Source: an uncultured Bacteroidota bacterium
GTDB taxonomy: Bacteria > Bacteroidota > Bacteroidia > UKL13-3
NCBI GenBank assembly: GCA_903888395.1
Contig: CAISTO010000471.1
Location: 1 to 27,305 of the forward strand
Direction of reading: 5' to 3'
Length of the DNA: 27,305 nucleotides
Positions within the stretch are counted from its first letter, which is position 1, and each line of letters opens with the position of its first letter. Shown piece after piece: positions 7,574-14,992 of the stretch. Under the pieces are notes generated by a model. It was not told where the DNA came from. It did no database searches and was given only the letters and a program-made list of their open reading frames with translations. The translations under genes and the position numbers were made by a program.

Positions 7574-8401
7574 TTATTTATTTAAAATCAATAAAGGGAT
7601 TTTAGTATGATAGGCCATTTTTTTACTTAAACTTCTGTGAAATAATTTATCGAAAAAATTACGGTTATGTTTGGCCATTACAATCATGTTTGAATGATTA
7701 TTGGCAATAAAAGTATTGATACTTTCAATAACACTTTCGCCTTTTGGAAGTTTAATTATTTGCCATTTTTTAAATTCATCCGCATCTTTGTTTCTACTAA
7801 AAAAATTATGTTCGGCATCAAAAAATTCATCATAATCAGATTTAACATGTAATACGCTTACATCCGCATCATATAAATTGGCAAAATAGGCTAAACGAGA
7901 AACTGCAGGAAATTCTGGTTCATTATAATCGGTGGCATAAACCATGTGAATTATTTCTTCGAAATGAGAAGTAGGGGGAATTATTAAAACAGGAATTGCC
8001 GAACTTGCGGCTACAGAAGCGGCATTACTACCAATCAATATTTCTTGAAGCCCGCTTGCACCCGTAGTTCCCAAAACGATTAAATCTATATTTTTTTTCT
8101 CTGAAAAATTTTGAATTTCATCTTGAATAAATCCAAATGCAGTATGAGTTTCAAACTTTACCTCAGCATTTTTTAAATATTTTATTGTTAAATCTTCAAA
8201 GCTTTTCTTAGTAAATTCTTCCACTTCCATTAAGTATGATTGATACACATTATTTGGAAATGAATTATCCATAATTGGAATGTTTTTTACGTATAAAATG
8301 TGAATTGTTGCATGAGTTTTTTTTGCCAATTGAATGGCGTATTGCAAAGCATTATTTGCAACTTCAGAAAAGTCGGTTGGAATTAAAATTTTGGTAATCA
8401 T
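7574..8401 (-). CDS. Universal stress protein with two UspA domains
   Basis: 275 residues, two tandem Usp domains of about 140 residues each. The first domain starts MITKILIPTDFSE and carries the full ATP-binding signature G-x2-G-x9-G-S at G111-S125 (GTTGASGLQEILIGS). The second domain (from about residue 150) lacks this glycine pattern; its corresponding end reads HRSLSKKMAYHTKIPLLIL. The first domain is therefore likely to bind nucleotide and the second probably not. Such proteins are cytoplasmic and help cells survive starvation or low-oxygen stress. It stands alone, with a terminator after it. I see no clear promoter motif upstream. Confidence 0.9.
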   Translation of the reverse strand: MITKILIPTDFSEVANNALQYAIQLAKKTHATIHILYVKNIPIMDNSFPNNVYQSYLMEVEEFTKKSFEDLTIKYLKNAEVKFETHTAFGFIQDEIQNFSEKKNIDLIVLGTTGASGLQEILIGSNAASVAASSAIPVLIIPPTSHFEEIIHMVYATDYNEPEFPAVSRLAYFANLYDADVSVLHVKSDYDEFFDAEHNFFSRNKDADEFKKWQIIKLPKGESVIESINTFIANNHSNMIVMAKHNRNFFDKLFHRSLSKKMAYHTKIPLLILNK

Positions 8402-8565
8402 AATTTATATTTTTAGAAAATTTAGTACATTGAAAATAAATGAATCCTTAAAAGTGATTTATTTGTTTACTGTTCAAAGTTAGACATAATAAATAGGTCG
8501 ATATAATATCTAAATCATCTAATAGGATGAATTTTATCAAAGATATTTAGTGTTTTATAAAATTA

Positions 8566-8594
8566 AAACAATTCCAATTGTTTCAATAAATTTG
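8566..8594 (+). promoter_or_regulatory. Promoter -7 element with overlapping inverted repeat
   Basis: TAAATTTG (8587-8594) matches the -7 consensus exactly. Immediately upstream, aaacaatt (8566-8573) and aattgttt (8576-8583) form a perfect inverted repeat with a 2-base centre, sited where RNA polymerase would contact the spacer and -33 region. No good TTG at the normal distance is present. An operator role is inferred from position only. Confidence 0.45.
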
Positions 8595-8599
8595 CACCC

Positions 8600-9784
8600 A
8601 TGTTAACAAACCGCCAATTATTTTTAGCTCATCAAGCGCAAACCACCAATTTTCCATTAATGCTAGAGGTAGCAAGTGCAGATGGTGTTTATCTTACGGC
8701 ACCAGATGGGAAAAAGTATTTGGATTTTATTTCGGGCATATCAGTTAGTAGTTTAGGTCATGGAAACGAAGCGGTAAAAGATGCCATAAAAAATCAGGTA
8801 GATCAATACATGCATTTAATGGTGTATGGTGAATTTATACAAGAACCAACCGCGCTTTTAGCAGCAAAAATAATAAGCTACTTGCCTTCAAATTTAGATT
8901 GTGTTTATTTTGTAAATTCAGGTGCAGAAGCTACTGATGGCGCATTGAAATTAGCCAAACGTGTAACTAAAAAGTCTAAAATTATTGCCTGCAAAAATGC
9001 TTACCATGGCAGCACACATGCGGCTTTAAGCTTAAACAGCAATGAATACTATACACAAGCATTTCGTCCATTATTGCCTAACATTCATTTCATTGAATTT
9101 AATAACATTGAATCGTTAAATATAATTGATAAGGATACAGCATGTGTAATCATTGAAACCATTCAAGGTGAAGCAGGATATATAGTTCCAACATTTGAAT
9201 TTTTAACTGCTTTACAGGCAAAATGCAATGAATTTTGCGCACTTTTAATATTTGATGAGATTCAAGCAGGCATTGGAAAAACAGGAAAAATGTTTGCTTT
9301 TGAACATTGGGGAATTATTCCAGATGTGTTATTGCTTGGAAAAGCATTAGGTGCCGGCATGCCAATTGGCGCTTTTGTTACTTCAAAAAAATTAATGAAT
9401 GTTTTTACTGACAATCCAATTTTAGGACATATTACCACTTTTGGCGGCCATGCAGTAATAGCGGCTGGTGCTTTAGCGGGTTTAAGTGAATTAGAAAGAT
9501 TGGATTTGATCAGTAAAATTCCAGCAAAAGAGGCATTAATAAGAGCGAAATTGGTACATCCTAAAGTAAAAGAAATTAGGGGAAAAGGTTTGATGTTGGC
9601 TGCGCAATTATCTAATTTTGATGAAACCCTTAAACTTTGTCAACTTTGCTTAGCCGATGGTTTAATAATAGATTGGTTTTTATATGCCGATAATTGTATT
9701 CGACTAGTTCCTCCATTTATTATTACAAATGAAGAAATAGAAAAAGGAATTGATATCATTTTAAAAAATTTAGAAAAAATATAA
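8600..9784 (+). CDS. Class III aminotransferase, acetylornithine aminotransferase-like
   Basis: A 394-residue PLP-dependent class III aminotransferase. Visible are the cofactor phosphate block NSGAEATDGALKLAKR (106-121), the pyridine-nitrogen contact DEIQAG (D219) and the Schiff-base lysine K248 in LLLGKALGAGMPIG. Length and pattern resemble ArgD-type acetylornithine or succinylornithine aminotransferases, but the family also covers ornithine, 4-aminobutyrate and lysine aminotransferases. No arginine-pathway gene is nearby, so the substrate is left open. The N-terminus (MLTNRQLFLAHQAQT) looks native. The -7 promoter element ends only 5 bases before the ATG, so the transcript may have almost no leader. 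Confidence 0.88.
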   Translation: MLTNRQLFLAHQAQTTNFPLMLEVASADGVYLTAPDGKKYLDFISGISVSSLGHGNEAVKDAIKNQVDQYMHLMVYGEFIQEPTALLAAKIISYLPSNLDCVYFVNSGAEATDGALKLAKRVTKKSKIIACKNAYHGSTHAALSLNSNEYYTQAFRPLLPNIHFIEFNNIESLNIIDKDTACVIIETIQGEAGYIVPTFEFLTALQAKCNEFCALLIFDEIQAGIGKTGKMFAFEHWGIIPDVLLLGKALGAGMPIGAFVTSKKLMNVFTDNPILGHITTFGGHAVIAAGALAGLSELERLDLISKIPAKEALIRAKLVHPKVKEIRGKGLMLAAQLSNFDETLKLCQLCLADGLIIDWFLYADNCIRLVPPFIITNEEIEKGIDIILKNLEKI

Positions 9785-10056
9785 TTGATTGGTTTTTATC
9801 ATGTTTTTACAAAAAAACAAATTTTGACAAATGACTAAAAATAAATTTAAAAGCATTGACCATCATAATAAAATCAATGAACTTGGTTTGTAATTTGATA
9901 TATTTACTATATTGATTACATGTAAAAAAGTTACTTTTCATACATAATTTGAGATATAATTAGCATAAATTTTAAATACTTTTTACAGAATACAATGTAT
10001 TTCATTAAAAAAACCGATATTCGCCCACAATTTATAAAGAATTCGATACAATTTTA

Positions 10057-13000
10057 ATGAGCGAAAGCACAGGACCAAAACGATTAAACGCAGTAGTAAA
10101 AGAGCTGAATGTAGGAATGCAAACCCTTGTGGAGCATTTGGCTAAAAAAGGATATAGCGTTGAGGCTAAGCCTACTACTAAGCTTTCAGATGAGCAATAC
10201 TCAGTATTACTCAGCGATTTTCAAAGCGACAAAAAGAACAAAGAAGAGTCAAAACTGTTTAACCATAATAAAGTTAAACCTAAGGATATTACTATTGACC
10301 AAGTTAAACCAAAAACTGTTGTTGTTTCAAACGATGACGATTATGTGGATGACATAGTTGTAAAAACAGGTTTAACCAACAGATACGAAAAACCAATTGA
10401 GAAAATTGTTGAACCAATTATAATTACTCCAGCTCCTGTAAAAGAAGAGCTTAAGGAAAAAGTTGTTGCGGAAACTCCCAAAATAGAAGCAAAATCTGAA
10501 AAAGTTAAAGTAGAAAAAGCACCAAAAGTTCAAGAAATAGTTGAAAAAACTATTGACAATCCAACAAATGATGCTGATAATGATTCACCTAAATTAACAA
10601 TTTTAGGAAAAATAGATTTAGATTCTATTAATTCAAAAACTAGACCTGATAAAAAGGTTAAAGAAAAGAAAGAAGTAGAAAAACCTGCAGTAAAAAAAGC
10701 CGCTGCTAAAACAGTTAAGGCAGAAACTGAAATGGTAGAAGCTGTTAAAAAACCAGCTGCTAAACCAGTTAAAAAATTACCTGAATCAGAAATAGTAGAG
10801 GCAAAAGTTAATGCACCCGAACCAATAGTTAATGAAGAAGTTGAGGTTACTGCTCCGCAAATGACAGAACCTAATTACGAAAAATTAACAGGTTTAAAAG
10901 TAATGGGTAAAATTGTTTTACCTATAGATCCACCAAAATCAATTAACAAGCCAGTTGCATCGAGCGATGCAAATAATAAGAAAAAACGTAAACGTACGAA
11001 TTATATTGGTGGTAGCGATACTACTAATGATAAATTAAATAAATACGTTAAACCAGCAGATGGAACAGCAAGACCACCTTATCAAGGAAATAATGCAGCT
11101 GGAACACCAAGAACGCCATATCAAGGAAATAATCCCAACGGACCACGCACACCATACCAAGGGAACAATCCTGCTGGTGGAGCTGGAACGCCAAGAACAC
11201 CTTACCAAGGAAACAATCCCAACGGACCACGTACACCATATCAAGGAAATAATCCTGCAGGTGGTGGAGCTCGTCCGCCATTCAATAGAAATGCAGCTGG
11301 AGGTAATAAATTTGGAAGTAGCCCTGCTTATAAGCCAGGTGAAAAGAAAGAAATTACTGATAAAGAAGTACAAGATAAATTAAAAGCAACATTAGCACGC
11401 TTAAATCCGGGAAGTAAAAATCCTAATATTGGTGCAGTTCGTTCTAAAATTCGTAAACAAAAACGTGATGATGCTAGAAGTGAAAGAGAAGAAGCGGCTA
11501 TTGAATTAGAAAATGCAAACAAAGTATTAAAAGTTACAGAATTTGTAACTGCTAATGAGCTTTCTAAAATGATGGAAGTTACCATTACTCAAATTATTTC
11601 TACTTGTATGAGTTTAGGAATGATGGTTTCAATTAACCAACGCTTGGATGCTGAAACTATTAGTATTGTTGCTGAAGAATTTGGTTTTGAAGTGGACTTT
11701 GTAAGTGCAGAAGTGCAAGAAGCGGTGGAAGAAGACAAAGATGATCCTGCAGATTTAGTTTCTCGTGCGCCAATTGTAACTGTAATGGGTCACGTAGATC
11801 ATGGTAAAACTTCATTATTAGATTATATTCGTAAAGCAAATGTAATTGCTGGTGAAGCAGGTGGAATTACTCAGCACGTTGGTGCTTATGAAGTAACACT
11901 TGATAACGGCAAAAAAATTGCGTTTTTAGATACTCCCGGTCACGAGGCTTTTACTGCTATGCGTGCTCGTGGTGCAAAAATAACGGATATAGTAATTATA
12001 GTAATAGCTGCAGATGATAGTGTAATGCCACAAACGAAAGAAGCAATTAGTCATGCGCAAGCTGCTGGTGTGCCAATTGTTTTTGCATTTAATAAAATAG
12101 ATAAAGATGGTGCTAACGTTGAACGTATTCGCGAGCAGTTAGCCCAAATGAACATATTAGTAGAAGAATGGGGCGGTAAGTACCAAACTCAAGAAATTTC
12201 GGCTAAAAAAGGTTTAAACATTGATTTATTACTTGACAAAGTATTATTAGAAGCTGAAATTTTAGACTTAAAAGCAAATCCAAATCGCAGAGCAGTTGGT
12301 TCTATTATTGAAGCATCGCTTGACAAAGGACGTGGAATTGTAGCTACTTTAATGGTTCAAAACGGAACTTTAAGAGTTGGAGATCCAATTATAGCTGGAA
12401 CAAATTCTGGAAAAGTAAAAGCCATGTTTGATGAACGTGGTAAAAAAATGCTTTTTGCTGGTCCCTCAACTCCTGCAGTAGTTTTAGGTTTTGATGGTGC
12501 TCCGCAAGCTGGTGATAAATTAATTATTACCAAAACGGAACAAGAAGCTAGAGAAATTTCGAATAAACGTAAACAATTACAACGCGAACAAGGATTACGT
12601 ACCAATAAGCATATTACTTTAGACGAAATTGGACGTAGGTTAGCAATTGGTAACTTTAAAGAGTTAAAAATTATTGTTAAAGGTGACGTGGATGGCTCGG
12701 TGGAAGCATTGAGTGATTCATTGATTAAATTATCGACTGAAGAAGTTCAAGTAAGTGTAATTTATAAAGCAGTTGGTCAAATATCGGAAAGCGATGTAAT
12801 GTTAGCTTCTGCATCTGATGCAATTATTATAGGATTCCAAGTTCGTCCTTCTCCACAAGCACGAAAATTAGCAGAAGCAGAAGCAATTGATGTTCGCATG
12901 TATTCAATTATTTATAATGCTATTAACGAAATAAAATTAGCCATTGAAGGAATGCATACTCCTAAAATGGAAGAGAAAATTACGGGTAATATTGAAATCC

Positions 13001-13278
13001 GTGAGGTATTTAAAATTACTAAAGTTGGAGCCGTTGCAGGTTGTATGGTTACCGATGGTAAAGTATTCCGTAACTCTAAAATACGCTTAATACGTGATGG
13101 TGTGGTAATGCATACTGGTGAACTTTCGTCACTTAAACGTTTTAAAGACGATGTAAAAGAAGTAGCATATGGATTTGATTGTGGTTTAACAATAGAGAAG
13201 TTTAACGACATGAGAGTTGGCGATTATGTAGAAGCTTATGAAGAAGTAGAAATTAAAAGAATCGCTTCTAAACAATAA
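10057..13278 (+). CDS. infB: Translation initiation factor IF-2
   Basis: 1073 residues (E. coli 890). IF-2 is the GTPase that brings initiator tRNA to the ribosome. An IF2_N domain occupies residues 1-55. A long charged Lys/Glu/Pro/Ala-rich linker (about 60-330) and a Gly/Pro/Asn repeat stretch (about 341-408) follow. A second IF2_N-like helix bundle lies at about 494-548. The GTP-binding domain has G1 GHVDHGKT (578-585), G3 DTPGH (625-629), G4 NKID (679-682) and G5 SAKKG (715-719). Domains II-IV, including the tRNA-binding C2 region, complete the protein. Here it stands alone rather than behind nusA. The 272-base region upstream has only weak promoter-like strings (for example TACTTTTC at 9932-9939). 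Confidence 0.97.
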   Translation: MSESTGPKRLNAVVKELNVGMQTLVEHLAKKGYSVEAKPTTKLSDEQYSVLLSDFQSDKKNKEESKLFNHNKVKPKDITIDQVKPKTVVVSNDDDYVDDIVVKTGLTNRYEKPIEKIVEPIIITPAPVKEELKEKVVAETPKIEAKSEKVKVEKAPKVQEIVEKTIDNPTNDADNDSPKLTILGKIDLDSINSKTRPDKKVKEKKEVEKPAVKKAAAKTVKAETEMVEAVKKPAAKPVKKLPESEIVEAKVNAPEPIVNEEVEVTAPQMTEPNYEKLTGLKVMGKIVLPIDPPKSINKPVASSDANNKKKRKRTNYIGGSDTTNDKLNKYVKPADGTARPPYQGNNAAGTPRTPYQGNNPNGPRTPYQGNNPAGGAGTPRTPYQGNNPNGPRTPYQGNNPAGGGARPPFNRNAAGGNKFGSSPAYKPGEKKEITDKEVQDKLKATLARLNPGSKNPNIGAVRSKIRKQKRDDARSEREEAAIELENANKVLKVTEFVTANELSKMMEVTITQIISTCMSLGMMVSINQRLDAETISIVAEEFGFEVDFVSAEVQEAVEEDKDDPADLVSRAPIVTVMGHVDHGKTSLLDYIRKANVIAGEAGGITQHVGAYEVTLDNGKKIAFLDTPGHEAFTAMRARGAKITDIVIIVIAADDSVMPQTKEAISHAQAAGVPIVFAFNKIDKDGANVERIREQLAQMNILVEEWGGKYQTQEISAKKGLNIDLLLDKVLLEAEILDLKANPNRRAVGSIIEASLDKGRGIVATLMVQNGTLRVGDPIIAGTNSGKVKAMFDERGKKMLFAGPSTPAVVLGFDGAPQAGDKLIITKTEQEAREISNKRKQLQREQGLRTNKHITLDEIGRRLAIGNFKELKIIVKGDVDGSVEALSDSLIKLSTEEVQVSVIYKAVGQISESDVMLASASDAIIIGFQVRPSPQARKLAEAEAIDVRMYSIIYNAINEIKLAIEGMHTPKMEEKITGNIEIREVFKITKVGAVAGCMVTDGKVFRNSKIRLIRDGVVMHTGELSSLKRFKDDVKEVAYGFDCGLTIEKFNDMRVGDYVEAYEEVEIKRIASKQ
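11101..11268 (+). repeat. 84-bp tandem duplication inside infB
   Basis: 11101-11184 and 11185-11268 are near-identical units of 84 bp, each encoding 28 residues with two copies of RTPYQGNN. With a flanking partial copy at about 11071-11100, the protein carries five PYQGNN motifs in a row. The unit is a multiple of three, so the reading frame is kept. Differences between the copies are mostly third-base changes. Confidence 0.85.
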
Positions 13279-13301
13279 TTATTAATAAAATTAGCATCAA
13301 G

Positions 13302-13329
13302 CAGCCAACTGAAAAGCTTGGCTGTTTTT
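13302..13329 (+). terminator. infB terminator
   Basis: The arms cagccaa (13302-13308) and ttggctg (13318-13324) form a 7-bp stem with a 9-nt loop, followed by five T. Confidence 0.8.
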
Positions 13330-13343
13330 GTTTCCTTAAAAAT

Positions 13344-13399
13344 GCGTTTAGACAAGCTCAACGACCAATAAATGCAGTCTACTGAGCCTGTCGAAGTGC
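13344..13399. repeat. REP-like imperfect palindrome
   Basis: gacaagctca (13351-13360) pairs with tgagcctgtc (13383-13392), 9 of 10, and similarity extends outward to gcg and tgc at the ends. The right half reads actgagcctgtcgaagt, a string I associate with dispersed intergenic repeats in many Bacteroidota genomes. That association is from memory and no copy count was possible. Confidence 0.5.
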
Positions 13400-13426
13400 A
13401 AATAAAACCATAAAAAAAATAAGACC

Positions 13427-13954
13427 ATGACAAAACATATAAAACCCGAAAAGTATATTAAAGATAGAGGACAAAGTTTAGTAGTAAAAGTTTGCTACTT
13501 AAATTCTGATTGGCAAGAAATTGGCAAGGCCACTATATTAATAGTAAAGCACATTCCAAAAACCAATTATATCATAGGAAGTTACCAAATAGATTTACAT
13601 TGTTTGGGTGTAAAACAAACTGCTTGGGGTTATGGTGTAACCGAAAAAAAACTAGGTGAAATATATAGCCGTTTGGGTGCAGGAAAACCATTGGCAGAAG
13701 CCGAATATAGCTTGTGTAGCCAAATTATTAGAGAAGCAAATGAGTTTGGAATAAAGAATGGTTTAACGCCACTTACTAATTTTGAAACTAGCCAATATTT
13801 AATAGAAGATGTTTCCGAAAATCCAATACAAATTACCTTTGGAAAAGCGGGTAAACCACATTATAAAAAAGACGAATTCAGCAATAATGATTTAATAATT
13901 AGCCAACTTACTGCTGCTTTAGGAGCAGATGGTTTTACAGTTGAAGAAATGTAA
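13427..13954 (+). CDS. Conserved hypothetical protein, family not recognised
   Basis: 175 residues, soluble, no signal peptide or membrane segment. It has a beta-rich N-terminal half (QSLVVKVCYLNSDWQEIGKATILIVKHI) leading to IDLHCLGVKQTAWGYG. A helical segment follows (CSQIIREANEFGIKNGLTP) and then FETSQYLIEDV. The pattern of a cysteine-containing LGVK block followed by a helix with GL.P is one I recall from uncharacterised Bacteroidota proteins, but no function is known to me. The ATG at 13427 is the only reasonable start. The gene faces the exported protein gene at 14027-14467 across a bidirectional terminator. Confidence 0.7.
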   Translation: MTKHIKPEKYIKDRGQSLVVKVCYLNSDWQEIGKATILIVKHIPKTNYIIGSYQIDLHCLGVKQTAWGYGVTEKKLGEIYSRLGAGKPLAEAEYSLCSQIIREANEFGIKNGLTPLTNFETSQYLIEDVSENPIQITFGKAGKPHYKKDEFSNNDLIISQLTAALGADGFTVEEM

Positions 13955-13961
13955 CTGCTCA

Positions 13962-14031
13962 ATAAATATTGATAAAAAAGCCAAACTTGAATTCAAGTTT
14001 GGCTTTTTTTATGGTTTAAAATGAGGCTAAA
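13962..14031. repeat. Terminator-containing direct repeat, copy 1
   Basis: 70 bp identical to 14924-14992 except for one A in a homopolymer. It holds the palindrome aaaaaagccaaacttgaa/ttcaagtttggctttttt, then tatggtttaaaatgag and the TAG stop codon (on the minus strand) of the gene at 14027-14467. Confidence 0.9.
13975..14010. terminator. Bidirectional terminator, copy 1
   Basis: A perfect loopless palindrome (agccaaacttgaa / ttcaagtttggct) flanked by A and T runs serves both converging genes. Base-pairing will open a small loop at the gaattc centre. Confidence 0.9.
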
Positions 14032-14467
14032 TTAATTTACCCGAATATTTTATTTTTATCAAAGTGTTTTTAATTCCATATTGAAAAAATACTTTTTGCT
14101 CTTCTGTAAATTTTTTATCGTCATCTAAATAAAATATCCTTTCTGTTTTAACTTTTTTCTTGTCATTTTGATAATAAATTTTGTAGTTAATATTAATATT
14201 TACGGCTGAACTTTTCAGATTACTTCTTCTAACACCATTATTGGTACTGAGTTTAAAAGTAGCTAATATAAGTAGCCCATTTTTATTGTATATCTCTACT
14301 TCTTCTTTACTGCTGTTGTTTTTTAAAACAATTGTTCCATCATTTCCCAAATAAGTTTCTTTTGCAATCATTACTTCAAAATCACTAATTTTTAAATTCA
14401 CATACTGTGCTTTTGAAATTAAAAATATATTCAAAAGTAATATTGTTATTAAATAAGATTTTTTCAT
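14027..14467 (-). CDS. Small exported protein, unknown function
   Basis: 146 residues counted from the ATG at 14465-14467. The frame stays open further upstream but would run across the divergent neighbour, and the residues from 14467 on give a clean signal peptide (MKKSYLITILLLNIFLISKAQ, probable cut after SKA). The mature part is about 125 residues, rich in Lys, Asn and Ile, with predicted beta strands (NLKISDFEVMIAK, KVKTERIFYLDDDKK) and no cysteine. No family was recognised. It is transcribed divergently from 14511-14927 with 43 bases between start codons. Both genes lie between two copies of one terminator repeat. An exact TAGTTTTG -7 element lies at 14491-14498. Confidence 0.7.
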   Translation of the reverse strand: MKKSYLITILLLNIFLISKAQYVNLKISDFEVMIAKETYLGNDGTIVLKNNSSKEEVEIYNKNGLLILATFKLSTNNGVRRSNLKSSAVNININYKIYYQNDKKKVKTERIFYLDDDKKFTEEQKVFFQYGIKNTLIKIKYSGKLI

Positions 14468-14477
14468 ATTTTTTTTA

Positions 14478-14498
14478 TTTATTTGTTTTTCAAAACTA
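14478..14498. promoter_or_regulatory. Possible overlapping divergent -7 elements
   Basis: On the plus strand TTTATTTG (14478-14485, one mismatch to TAnnTTTG) points to the gene at 14511. On the minus strand TAGTTTTG (14491-14498, exact) points to the gene starting at 14467. Only five bases separate them. Neither has a clear TTG at the right distance, so both are tentative. Confidence 0.35.
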
Positions 14499-14510
14499 AA
14501 TAAAAAAAAT

Positions 14511-14927
14511 ATGAAAAACATTTTAAAAAATTTATTGCCCGCTACCATCATTGCAGTAGCCATTTTTGCAGGCTTATCTTTTAAAAACAGTAGCCAAAAC
14601 AATGCTAACACTATTTACGAATACAAACAGTTTTCTACCATTGAGTCTGTTATTTCAGGAGGATTAGGTCGTTCACGAATTTTAACTACTGACGACAATG
14701 GCACATTAATAGAAAAAGATTTAATGAATTTTTATAGTTTAGTCGGAATTAATTTTGGAAACATAGCAAATAATGATAGATCTATAGTTGATAAATTAAA
14801 TGAATGGACTAGCAATGGATGGGAACTAACAGAGGTTACTTCTGGTGCTCAAACTAATATGAGTAATGGATCTACAAGTAATGGGATATTTATAACTAGA
14901 TATTTATTTAGAAAACCAAAACCATAA
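14511..14927 (+). CDS. Exported DUF4177-like small protein
   Basis: 138 residues. The N-terminus (MKNILKNLLPATIIAVAIFAGLSF) is a signal peptide or membrane anchor. The mature part begins with YEYKQFSTIES and ends with a module LNEWTSNGWELTEVTSG, then FITRYLFRKPK. The order YEYK, then GWEL, then a final strand ending in RYLFRKP resembles the DUF4177 type of small beta-alpha domain, whose function is unknown. The middle holds a glycine/serine-rich stretch (ISGGLGRSR). The TAA stop lies inside the second terminator repeat. It is divergent from the other small exported protein and may share its regulation. Confidence 0.7.
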   Translation: MKNILKNLLPATIIAVAIFAGLSFKNSSQNNANTIYEYKQFSTIESVISGGLGRSRILTTDDNGTLIEKDLMNFYSLVGINFGNIANNDRSIVDKLNEWTSNGWELTEVTSGAQTNMSNGSTSNGIFITRYLFRKPKP

Positions 14928-14992
14928 ATATTGATAAAAAGCCAAACTTGAATTCAAGTTTGGCTTTTTTTATGGTTTAAAATGAGGCTAAA
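14924..14992. repeat. Terminator-containing direct repeat, copy 2
   Basis: 69 bp matching 13962-14031 apart from one missing A. It contains the stop codon of the gene at 14511-14927, the palindromic terminator and the TAG stop codon of acs. The two copies are 962 bp apart. Confidence 0.9.
14937..14971. terminator. Bidirectional terminator, copy 2
   Basis: The same perfect palindrome as at 13975-14010 with one A fewer on the left, serving the DUF4177-like gene (plus) and acs (minus). Confidence 0.9.

Noticed and set aside
9785..10056. Structured leader or riboswitch upstream of infB
   Set aside because: Only short A/T-rich pairings such as cattga/tcaatg were seen, and no stable nested fold.
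11035..11383. Open frames on both strands over the infB repeat
   Set aside because: They are shadows caused by the tandem repeat; infB itself is unambiguous here.
14468..14611. Longer version of the small exported protein gene on the minus strand
   Set aside because: It would cover the start of the divergent gene and hide a clean signal peptide that begins at 14467.
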